A DNA stretch of 64,000 nt from Bryum argenteum. Taxonomy: Eukaryota > Streptophyta > Bryopsida > Bryales > Bryaceae. The stretch covers positions 33,706,101 through 33,770,100 of the forward strand of contig CM073321.1 of the NCBI GenBank assembly GCA_037043015.1, read 5' to 3'. The notes under the pieces are model-generated. The model was not told the DNA's origin. It did no database searches and saw only the letters and a program-made list of their open reading frames with translations. The position numbers and the translations under genes were made by a program. Positions 37,819-47,181 of this stretch are shown piece after piece (the stretch's first letter is position 1; every line of letters starts with the position of its first letter).

Positions 37819-39397
37819 ATGTCGAGGAACGACGTACTAGTGCACCCAAGGGCAAGGCCCCGGAGATGGATTGGGAAGCAAATCGACGATCCAAATTGTG
37901 TTGCAAGATGGATGGGAAGATGAACCGGCGAGAATTTGGAATTGCACCATGTGCAAGCGATATGTGAAGATGAAACACCTCATGAAGTTATGGCCAAGAA
38001 ATCAAGCGATTATATCGGGGCCACGACGCGAAGGACTAGCCAGCAGTTGCACAAGTCAACATTTCACACTTCGTTATCATGAAGTGACCATTGCCGTTGG
38101 AGTACGGAATACTAGGCCGGAAATCATGTTATATTCCAACATGGCTATGGTTTGGGCAGAAATCGTTCTACATAAGAACGTGAATTGGAGCACCGTAATG
38201 TTTTGAATGTTGCCGAATTGGATCGGAGCCATGATTTCATACCAACTAGTTGGCTTGGACCCAGTGATTGTATGCCCCTTTGGTCAAATCGGACATATAC
38301 GGAGATGTCGGAAGTTCAAGATGAAGAAAGTACACCTCCAAGGAGATATGGAGGTCAGACACGAATTTCTCAAGATACACCTCCGAGGGGATACGAGGGT
38401 CAAACACAACATCAACAAGACACACCTCCGAGGGGATACGAATGTCAATCTGAACATCAACAACATACACCTCCGAGGGGATATGGGGGTCACACAGCAG
38501 ATAATTATAATCGCAGCAATAACAGGGGTATGGTACCAATCTCTTTTGGCATAGGAAGTGGTGGGTATTATCCCGGTAGCAATATATACGGTCCAGAACC
38601 AAGACTCTCGAGACATATAGGCCAGAGCATCCAAGGGATACGTACCAATCCAGAGGCCAACACGATACAAGTCCGAATGCTGGAGGAAGATATATGCCAA
38701 CATATCCTCGGGATACATACGAGTCAGGAGGCCGATACGGTGGAATGAGTGCTCCGGAGAGCTATACGCCAACATATCCTCGGGAATTTAACGATGTTCC
38801 CGGCCAATATGGTAGAGGGACCAGTAGTCCAGAGTACCATATCCCAACACATCCAAGGGACACATACGAGTCTCGAGGCCAGTATGGGAGAGGACCTAAC
38901 ATTCGAGAAAGGTACCCCACAACGTATCCTACTGGATCATACGATGCTCACAACCAATACGGTAGAAGACCTGGGGTTCCAGATAGCTTTAGACCAACGT
39001 ATTCAAGAGATACGCATGATCATCACGGCGAGTACGGTAGAGCTATTACCAATCCCGAGTACCGTACTCCAAGTCAAGCAAGAGATGAATACGAGCCCAG
39101 TTGGAATTACCGGAACAAGGATCGTGAAGAGCATATCACTCAAGATCCATATCCGGGTATGGCCAACATGCATATGGGAACAACAACACTCCCCGCCACC
39201 ATTCCGAACTCGTGAAGAAGAAGATGCGAGAGTTTGAAAGACAACTACGAGAGGCAACAATTCAAAGTCAAGCGGAGTACATCCGCAAGCTTGAAAATGA
39301 TCGTATTTACGACGAGCAGCGCTTGTATGATGCTTATTCGCGAGGGCGGTACTCAGACCAAGCAGGGCCAAGTGGAACACAATATGATAAGGACTAG
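37819..39397 (+). pseudogene. Passenger gene: CxxC N-terminus and Tyr/Gly/Arg-rich repeat protein
   Basis: The Met at 37,819 opens MSRNDVLVHPRARPRRW. After a frame change near 37,915 comes a conserved block with CTMCKRYVKM (shared with module 2, probably a degenerate zinc-binding DNA-contact domain). From 38,290 to 38,500 there are four repeats of about 16-17 codons around TPPRGYEGQTQHQQ. From 38,694 about eight degenerate repeats follow, of the type YPRDTYESRGQYGR. The end (39,210-39,394) is a coiled-coil-like REFERQLREA segment. The middle is a low-complexity, Tyr/Arg/Gly-rich region of the kind often linked to condensate formation. That is inference. Two to three frame changes are visible. 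Confidence 0.55.
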
Positions 39398-40376
39398 GAT
39401 GCAAAGTAGTTATACATTTACATATAGGCATGTTGTAATGTACTGTACGTACATGTAGTATTTGGATGAGAACTCTATTCTCCATATGGTAGAGGTCATT
39501 TTTTAAGACCTTCTTAACCATGTTTTGTTGGTAAACGGACATCATATGAATGATATACGGAATGTAGAAACATAACCTATATTACACATTTATTTGAGTA
39601 AATATGTTATGATTCCATTTATTAACCAGTTTGTTTAAAACTTTATTTGGGATTTGCTTCGGAGGCAGTGTCTCCACGGTGCAAAGGGGGAGTTGGCGAT
39701 TGTTACCAACAAAATTTTGGACATATTTTTTCCCTATATGTAATCAAATGTAGTAAATTCATGCAAAATTTGGGAGGCTCATTCCTCTTGATTGACATTC
39801 TTACAAGTTATTTTCTAAAAGCGAGTCCGAACAATACTATAGTAAAACATGCAGTCATTACGTATATTTCGTATTATAAAGAACTTAGAGTGGGGTATGT
39901 GAGTGTAGGAGTTTGTGATTTTTGAGGTAACTTAGTTCTAACATTTTCCATAATCTAGAATTTTGACAAATTAAAAATATGTAATTCATAATTTACTAAT
40001 ACATTTTGAGCTTGTGTTGGTAATTTCTGAGGTCGCCATCAAAAATTGGTAAATATTATGACTTAAATAATATTGGAATTTCAGTAGTGATTCGCTTATA
40101 AACATATGAGAAGAAAAATAGAAGATAAATCGCTAAATTTGAATTACCCAACCAACACTTAAAAATTGAATCAATAGGTTTTTCTGGGCTTTACCCTAAA
40201 GGCCTCATCCAAATGGTGCAAAGGGGCAAAATATTATAATAAACATAAGTATACTTGGTGGGCCAAAATTTGAAAGGCATGCAATGCATTTGAAACAAAG
40301 AGTATTGTTGCACTGAAAATAGAACAAACATACTAATTCATAAACTATAATAAAACCGATATGCGTAAAACAAATT
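39398..40376. other. AT-rich tail-to-tail gap between modules 3 and 4
   Basis: No conserved frame. By position it holds the 3' ends of the plus-strand module 3 and minus-strand kinase. Confidence 0.45.
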
Positions 40377-41873
40377 CTACGTTCTCCTATTCGTAATTCG
40401 TCCGAAAATGCTCACGAGGCGTAGGCCAATGAAACATATCGCTAAACCGTGAGATGATATGGGACAACCCTCCAGCGCCGTCACGACTCTCGTTGCATAC
40501 TCTATCCATGTAAAAATGGAAAGCTTGTGCAAGGTCTTCATTGGAGAATACCGAAGTATTTCGGTTTCCACGTTGCAAGCTCTCGTACGCCGTAGACATG
40601 GTCATCCCATTAATTCTTTGTGCTATACGGGCCGTGGCAAACTCCTCCGAAGCAATCGAGTATTTTGGAATAACTTGTAAATCCTCACCCGCTTTGTACA
40701 AGAACGCCACTCGTGGATCTACCCAATAACGTTTTCGCAGGGTCTCCACCATCTCCTCACGTTTTGTAAATGTATAAAGGGATTGCATTGGTTCCTGAAC
40801 CGTTGTGGAGAACCCCCAATCGCATACTCCGATATACACTCGTGATTCATCGGCGGGGAAGTGGAGAAGGATATTATCTGGAGATATATCATTATGGAGG
40901 TGGTGGCTCTTGTGGACCTCGTTCATGATATGCAACAACGCCCAAGCAAGCTCTGTCCGTTTTTTACGGAACCGAATCGATTGATGCGCCCGAATAACTT
41001 CGCGTCCGGGTAATTCCCAAAGTTCAAATGTACAAAGACATCGTCACCATAATCCATATCGCGGTTCAACATCTCTCGAATAGTCCCGCCATTCCACCAA
41101 AACGCATAGCCTTGATTCTTCACTGGATGAATGGCCACAAAGCGGATCACACCCGGGTGTCCAATCCTTATCGCCATAGACTCATTCATATGCTCCAATT
41201 TTGCCAACTCCGGTCGTGTCAAGTGGTGAATGGAAGTTTTTGCAAAGAAATTCCCAAAATGGTTCAATGCCTCGCAACACCTTGAAGCGAACTTTGACAA
41301 TAGTACCATACCGTCCCTTCAACCTCGTGTCGTCAACTCGTATGATTTGAGCTGTATCCGGAATGGTAACCAAATGAGTCAATCGCATGGTTTGAGTTTG
41401 TCGTCCCTCTAGCGATTGCCACCATGTTCCAGAGCCTCGACGGTGTGAATTCTTTGAAAATGCCCTCATTTGGGCAAAAAAACAATCAGCCCTATTCACC
41501 ACGTCAACGAAATCCTCATCACCCTTCCGAAATATCCTCCCATATTTGGCTATTACAACCTTGGGATTCCAGAGTGCATCCTTCACCCTATTCTCCAAAA
41601 ACCACATGAACCCTCGTTTCTCTGTCTCTGCTACCCACTTCGGATGCTTCAAAGCACTTCTATCATGAGATCTCTCATTTCAATCTTGAACTTCTGGATG
41701 CCCTCCTCCTGATATCTCACATATTTGCTTTCCAATGCTCGAAGATCATTGGCCTCATAGAATTTGACGGTAAATTCTATCAAGAATACCTTACAAGCGT
41801 CGCCCGGGACCTCATGAGGCTCAAACTTCTCAAAGAAGTTCGCAACACCCTTCTTCTTCTTCTCCTTCGGCAT
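40377..41873 (-). pseudogene. Passenger gene: protein kinase-like, interrupted
   Basis: The Met at 41,873 (MPKEKKKKGVANFFEKF) begins a domain of about 160 residues with no known function. The kinase fold follows. A glycine-rich-loop-like GRYGTIVKVRF lies near 41,310. A C-helix region is followed by HPGVIRFVAIHP (near 41,150) and YAFWWNGGTIREML (hinge). The catalytic loop HNDISPDNILLHF (near 40,880) has HxD and the conserved N. DWGFS stands in place of DFG (near 40,820). The C-lobe runs to 40,387. The VAIK lysine is unclear. Three frame changes break it (near 41,650, 41,290 and 40,930). The TATA box and GC block upstream make it a proper module of the hAT element. Kinases carried by hAT elements are not typical. 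Confidence 0.7.
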
Positions 41874-42093
41874 CTTGATTCCAAAAAAGGAAATATGTAA
41901 AGTGTGAAGTTTTTAAAAAACTTTCAAAAAAAAAAAGAGCAAAAACTCCCCCCGTATAACAAGTGACTTCCTTCCTCCAAAAGACAAGGAGCCAGTGGAC
42001 AGGAATTCACAAAGAATTCCCGGCCAGAGAAACTCCGCATCCTCTCTTCGTGAGAATGGAGGAAAGAAGTGAGAAAAAGGAGGCCGGTCGGCC

Positions 42094-42100
42094 TTTTATA
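42094..42100 (-). promoter_or_regulatory. TATA box of hAT module 4 (kinase)
   Basis: The minus-strand sequence is TATAAAA, next to GC block 5 and about 220 bases upstream of the kinase Met. Confidence 0.6.
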
Positions 42101-42655
42101 GCGGCCGACGGCCCGCCCTGGATCGGACGGCCGATCGGTCGCCTCGCCGACCGACGGACGGCCCGCCCGGATGGCCGACGCGGCCGACCGGCCGGACGGC
42201 CCGACCGCTGGCGACCGCCCTCCAGCCCGACCGACCGCTGGCCGACCGCCCTCCAGCCGACCGACCGCTGGCCGACCGCCCTCCAGCCCGACCGACCGCC
42301 CGCCAGGCCGACCGACCGCCCGCCAGGCCGACCGACCGCCTGGCCGACCGGCCGCCCGGTTTTGCCGACCGATCCGTCCGATCGGACGGCCCGACCGCCT
42401 GGCCGACCGATCGGTCGGCCGCGCCCGGATCCGACGGCCGTCGGGCATGCGGACGGCGCCCCAATCCAACGGCCCGCAACGTTCCATCTTGATCCGACGG
42501 CCAGGATTTGATGCGGTCGGCGGCCGTCCGATCTGACGGAGCGACCGGGGGTCGGTCGGCCAGACCGGGGATCAAGATCTGACGGCTGAGATCCTGCCAG
42601 TGGATGATCCAACGGCCCCAGAAGTTACCAGGCACCGGGGTAACTCCCATTTACC
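42101..42655. repeat. GC-rich repeat block 5 and right subterminal region
   Basis: GACCGACCGCTGGCCGACCGCCCTCCAG units, roughly 30 bases, are repeated several times, then drift to GATCCGACGGCC repeats. The right 100 bases of the element carry GGACCATGGTCC and GTCCGGACTA palindromes, likely transposase contact sites. Confidence 0.8.
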
Positions 42656-42754
42656 CCCCCGGACCATGGTCCGGACTATGGTCCCGGTCGACATAGTCCG
42701 GACTACGTCCGCGGACTAGGTTTACCCCGAATGTCGACCGATTTGACAACCCTG

Positions 42755-42762
42755 ATGTGGAC
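42755..42762. repeat. 8 bp target-site duplication, right copy (ATGTGGAC)
   Basis: Matches 24,601-24,608 exactly and follows the terminal TGACAACCCTG. Confidence 0.93.
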
Positions 42763-43536
42763 ATTCCCAACCTTGACACTTCCCGGCAATGCAGGTTCCT
42801 CATCATTGGAAAGAAAATCTTGTCCATCATCAGCATCGAATGTTTGAGGGAGATGGGCAGCTTCCGACGGACTTTCAAGGGGAACTCCATCGCTCGAGCC
42901 TACTAGCCGTTGTTGTTGCCGAACGATCTCATCGTCACCAATGATGTTATCATTTTTATCGGTAAGAGGAGGTTGAACATCCTCATCAACTTCGACTGGA
43001 GAGGCTGGTGATAATCTTATCTGTCAAAAAAAAAACCAAGTACAACAACGGAACTACATAATAAGAATATGTCGAAATCAAAATATAATATTAATCCAAT
43101 CATAAAATTGTTATATGATGAAGTAAACAATAAAGTATCATATGAATCGAACAAAGATCTATTCCGACTTGGACTTTGCTGCAAGTTGTGGAGAACGTCA
43201 TGGAGCAAATCTGGCCAATGCCTTTGCTTCAAGACAACGTGCTTTTGCTTGTGCGTGATAGTTTCGCATGTAACTTGCCCCTGAAAGCCGACCAACATCA
43301 TCACTTGAAGTGTGAAAGGCATGAGAAGCAGCAGGGGGCGTTACTGGAACCGACAACAATGCTACAGCCAAACGCCGAGACTCAACTACTTTCCGAACAT
43401 AGACTCTAATCTGTGATAAGTCGCTGTTAGCACTGGATTCTTCTTCCTCCACAACGGAAACTTTCTTCAGACTGTTCAGAAGATCCTGCATTCCAACACA
43501 CATAACTATAAGAACTCGAATGATAACAACCATCAA
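42763..43536 (-). pseudogene. 5' exons of the element II ParB-methyltransferase gene
   Basis: On the minus strand an exon at about 43,500-43,200 reads MQDLLNSLKKVSVVEEEESS and goes on with a Ser/Ala-rich stretch. A second (43,018-42,763) is acidic and ends at the target duplication, after which the sequence resumes at 24,600 with DPDWSANEMRMIHKSDS. No known domain is seen here; it is a linker or N-terminal tail. Confidence 0.5.
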
Positions 43537-43589
43537 AAAACAACCACCAGATCAAAAATGGACATATCACCATCAATGCGGGGGGAATC

Positions 43590-44640
43590 AAATAAATTTC
43601 AAAACTTGCCCCTCTGGGGTCAGCCTTGCGTGGACACAAGGCAGTGACTCCCTAGAGAAATCCTCCTCAATTTCCGACAACACCTGCCCCTACCAAAACG
43701 AGGCAGCATTCAAACCGGCACGTAGGCAACGCTCAACCAGCAGGGACCGGCCTCAACAAATCATGACAAGCATCACGGGCAAGGAGAGAGTGTTAATAAA
43801 AAAAATTCAAAAATTGTTCCTCCGCGGTCCGCTTTGCATGGACGCAAGGCACTGACTCCCTGGAGAAATCCAAGACTGAAACCGACAACACCTGCACTGC
43901 CAACACGATGCAGCCTTCAATCCGGCCCCATGGGCAATGCTGAACCAGTTGGGACCGGCCTCAGCAGATCAGACGAGGATCACGAGGAAGGAGAAAGTGT
44001 CAATAAAAAAATTCAAAACTTGTTCCTCCGGGGTCAGCCTTGCGTGGACACAAGGTTGTGACTCCCTGGAGAAATCCAAGACTAAAACCGACACACCTCC
44101 ACTGCCAACACAAGGCAACCTTCAATCCGGCCCCATGGGCAACGCTGAACCAGCAGGGCCGGGGCTCAACAGATCACGACGAGCATCACGAGCAAGGAGA
44201 GAGTGTTAATCAAAAAAGTTTCAAAACTTGATCCTCCACGGTCAGCCTTGCTTGGACACAAGGCTGTGACTCCCTGGAGAAATCCAAGACTAAAACTGAC
44301 ACACTCTGCCTGATACCAACACGAGGCAGCCTCCAATCCAGCCGCATGGGCAACCCTGAACTAACAGAGACCGGCCTCAACAGATCACGACAAGCATCAC
44401 GAGCAAGGAGAGAGTGCTAATAAAAAAAATTCAAAAATTGTTCCTCTAGGGTCAGCCTTGCATGGATGCAAGGCTGTGACTCCCTGGAGAAATCGAAGAC
44501 TGAAACTGACAACATTTGCACTGCCAACACAAGGCAACCTTCAATCCGGCCCCATGGGCAATGCTAAACTAGCAGGGACCGGCCTCAATAGATCACGACC
44601 AGCATCACGAGCAATGAGAGAGTGTTAATCACCCACTGGC
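43590..44640. repeat. Satellite: five tandem units of about 205-210 bp
   Basis: Each unit contains GGGTCAGCCTTGCGTGGAC, GTGACTCCCTGGAGAAATCC, AACACAAGGCAACCTTCAATCC and GATCACGACGAGCATCACGAG. Units start near 43,596, 43,801, 44,010, 44,216 and 44,427. Overlapping short open frames on the plus strand are repeat translations. The array lies in an intron-like position of the minus-strand element II gene. Confidence 0.85.
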
Positions 44641-45120
44641 ACCGATGATCTAGCAGAGAATGACAAAATCAAATCACGATGAACATCACAGGAGGGATCG
44701 GCCCGAAGAGATCACGACGAGCATCAGAATAGCATCAGACAAGGCAGCCCTCAAACCAATGAGTATCACACAAGGCAGCCTTTGAACCGGCCCCGGGCCA
44801 ACGATGAACTAGCAAGAATCACGATGAACATCACAGGAGAGGTGGGAATAAGGAATCGGCACCATGGGCCTCAATGAACCAGCAAGGATTGTTGATAAAC
44901 AAATCACGATGAGCAAGGGGTGTGTTAACCAATAAAATTTTAGCAAGATTCATCAACTGTACGCCTTTGACTCCCCGGAAAAATCTTCAACACTCCCAAG
45001 CAGACTCGCCCTTCGCAATGGGAGGCAGGCTTCAAACAGGCTTATGGACAACGATGAACCAATAGGAATGACGAAGTAAGTTCCACGATGAACATAACAG
45101 GAGCAAGGGGGGAGATTCAT
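44641..45120. repeat. Decayed continuation of the 205 bp satellite
   Basis: Fragments such as CAAGGCAGCC, GATCACGACGAGCATCA, AACGATGAACTAGCA and GAGCAAGGGG recur at irregular distances. Confidence 0.6.
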
Positions 45121-45248
45121 GAACACACCTTGAATTTGCTTGAATACTAGTTCTCTAGCTCCGCACAAGATTTCAACGGTTCTCCAGGAGCATAACGATG
45201 ATTTCTATAAAATTCATTCCAAACTCTTAATTTTGAACTGGTACTCAC

Positions 45249-45319
45249 ATTCTGCAGAGTTGGTTCAATGTTCCCCCCTTGCTTCGCACTCCCTTCTCCT
45301 CTTCGCTTCCGTTTGCCAT
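45249..45319 (-). CDS. Possible first coding exon of the element II gene
   Basis: The minus strand reads ATG at 45,319, MANGSEEEKGVRSKGG, and reaches a good donor (AAT|GTGAGT) at 45,248. It lies at the right distance upstream of the exon at 43.5 kb, with the satellite in the intron between. Assignment is by position and splice signal only. Confidence 0.3.
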
Positions 45320-45424
45320 TTCTTCTTCCTCTGAAATCGCTACTCCGCCCTACAATTTGCTCTTCTAGTAGCTAGTATACAAAATCGCAGCTAGGGTTTC
45401 GGCGTTACGGCCAGGCTCCGCCGC

Positions 45425-45670
45425 CGAGCCACGGGACGATGCCCGCCGAGTCAGCCTCAGCGGCTCCCGGCGAGCCCGCGTCATCGGCTTCCAGGAGCCC
45501 GCGTAATCGGCCCAGGAGAGCCCGCGTCATCGGCCCTCCTTCGTCAGCCTCAGCGGCCTTCCCATGCAGCCTAATCGGCCTGGCCTCGTGGAGACCGGCG
45601 TGGTCTCAGAGATTACCGCCCCCCCCCCCCTCCAAGCAGCCTTACCGGCCTGGCTTCGTGGTAGCCTTAC
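45425..45670. repeat. GC-rich short repeats (GCCCGCGTCATCGG units)
   Basis: GAGCCCGCGTCATCGG and CAGCCTCAGCGG recur, followed by CAGCCTTACCGGCCTGGCTTCGTGG twice. A run of fourteen C lies at 45,617-45,630. It sits directly upstream of the possible exon at 45,319 and could be promoter sequence. Confidence 0.5.
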
Positions 45671-46098
45671 CTTACCGAACACACAATACACACTTTCCGA
45701 GCCAGCCTTGCCAAACAAAAAGAAAAACTTTCTATACTACCAGACGTGAAAGAACTTGCATTAACTAAGAAAGAATTTAAGTATTATTATTTCTATTGTT
45801 TGAGTAACATGTCATCTATGTATTCTCTGAGAAACATGTCATTTACGTGTACAGAAATAACTTCACGAGTATCAAATTACAGAAACAATAGTAAAGTGTG
45901 CGAAATAGAGTGACAGTTTTTTCAAATTGCATAAAATATTAATATTTTTCCAATTGCATAGAATTACAACAGAACGTAGCGTCTAGACTAAAGATGTGAA
46001 GGCTAAGATAGGCCCGGTTTCAATCATGACACTTAGGAAAAAAGACATATCAGTTACCTCCTCTAAAACCGGATCACTAATGTTCTTCTCGTTCTCCT

Positions 46099-46765
46099 AA
46101 GCAGTGAGATCCTTCAATGGATCTATTCGCTCTTCGTCATCAGGGTTATCTTTACCATCCTCCTCATCATAGCCAACGCTTACATTTTCACATCCATCCT
46201 CTTTGTAAGTCCTACCTGCATCATCCTAGTTTTCGAAAAAAAAAATGTCAATTACCACAAAGTACACACTTTACAACGTTCAAACTTTCAGATATCAACG
46301 AACCTCTCTTTCGGAATCAACCGCAACACCATCATCAACAATGTAATAACTCAGAGACTTGCTCGATATTGAGGTTCGTCTCCCACGCTCTAGCTCATCG
46401 ACTATGCTCTTCCACTCCGACAGTCCTTGAGATTTCTCCGTCTCTGCGATCTCCACAACCGTGTCAAGATTGATAGACCGCATCTTCACACTCCGCCTAA
46501 ACTGTGGCCCAACCTCTTCATCGTCTCTGTCGATATCCGCAAGACCACGCTCGTCGCCACTTGACCAAGACACTCCCCCCTTACGCAAAGCGCTCCGCTT
46601 CAGCGCTTTCGTATTATTAAACCTTGTCCCACCCCTCCTTTTCTTTCTCCTAGGCATACTCTCATTCGATCTCTCAGATCCGTGGCTCACAGCATCCATG
46701 ACCTCTAGACTTGTAGAAACAGACACAACTAGAATGGACTCAAATCTTGAATCACCTAAACACAA
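46099..46765 (-). CDS. Unknown charged protein, two exons
   Basis: Exon 1 (46,765 to about 46,303) includes PRRKKRRGGTRFNNTKALKR, a nuclear-signal-like region, then ERGLADIDRDDEEVGPQFRR and LSEWKSIVDELERGRRTS. A donor (AGAG|GTTCG) and an acceptor (ACTAG|GATGATG, near 46,228) join a short acidic exon ending LKDLTA-stop near 46,099. I recognise no family. It is divergent from the MULE gene at 47.2 kb and may be a second MULE gene or a part of element II. Confidence 0.4.
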
Positions 46766-46774
46766 CAGACAATG

Positions 46775-47181
46775 AAAGGGTCGATATTGTCGTCCTCCCT
46801 CTATTTAACACTTTCGACTACCATGCGACCGACCTAGTATCTTTATTTGATCATTAATTATAGCAACTGCAAAGACGGCTCCCGGAGCGCCATAGATGAC
46901 AGTATCTGACAAATGATGCTAATCCGATTTTTAAATATTCATCCAGCTACTCTGATAAAGACGGCCGCCGTCACGTTTCTGGAATTAAAGACTGCACAAT
47001 TTAATGATCTTGTTTATTCTTGCCCATTCACTGACATGATTTAATTTCATGAAACAAACCAACTAAGTAATTTAATACACTTCATGTACCAGTCAATAAT
47101 TACTTTGTAACGCTACCGTCGTATTCTACCAAATAGGGACTCTTAGTAGCCTCTTCTTTATATATAAATACATTCAAACAC
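46775..47181. promoter_or_regulatory. Divergent intergenic region between 46.77 and 47.18 kb
   Basis: About 400 bases without coding potential separate two divergent genes. TATATATAAATAC at 47,158-47,171 is a reasonable TATA box for the plus-strand MULE gene. Confidence 0.4.

Larger units (their letters stand above)
24609..42754. mobile_element. Giant hAT transposon, 18.1 kb, carrying passenger genes
   Basis: The ends are CAGGGTTGTCAGGACGACC and, inverted, CAGGGTTGTCAAATCGGTC: 11 identical terminal bases and weaker similarity beyond. Both sides carry the same 8 bp duplication. CCATGGTCC occurs near both ends (24,650 and 42,661). Inside are four gene modules: hAT transposase (+, 25.4-28.3 kb), RING-like/acidic protein (-, 31.9-28.6 kb), Tyr/Gly/Arg-rich protein (+, 37.8-39.4 kb) and protein kinase (-, 41.9-40.4 kb). 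Every module begins at a GC-rich CCGACCG block with a TATA box. It splits the methyltransferase gene of element II. Typical hAT elements are 2.5-5 kb, so this one is unusually large. Reading frames are broken, yet the target duplication is perfect. Confidence 0.92.
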
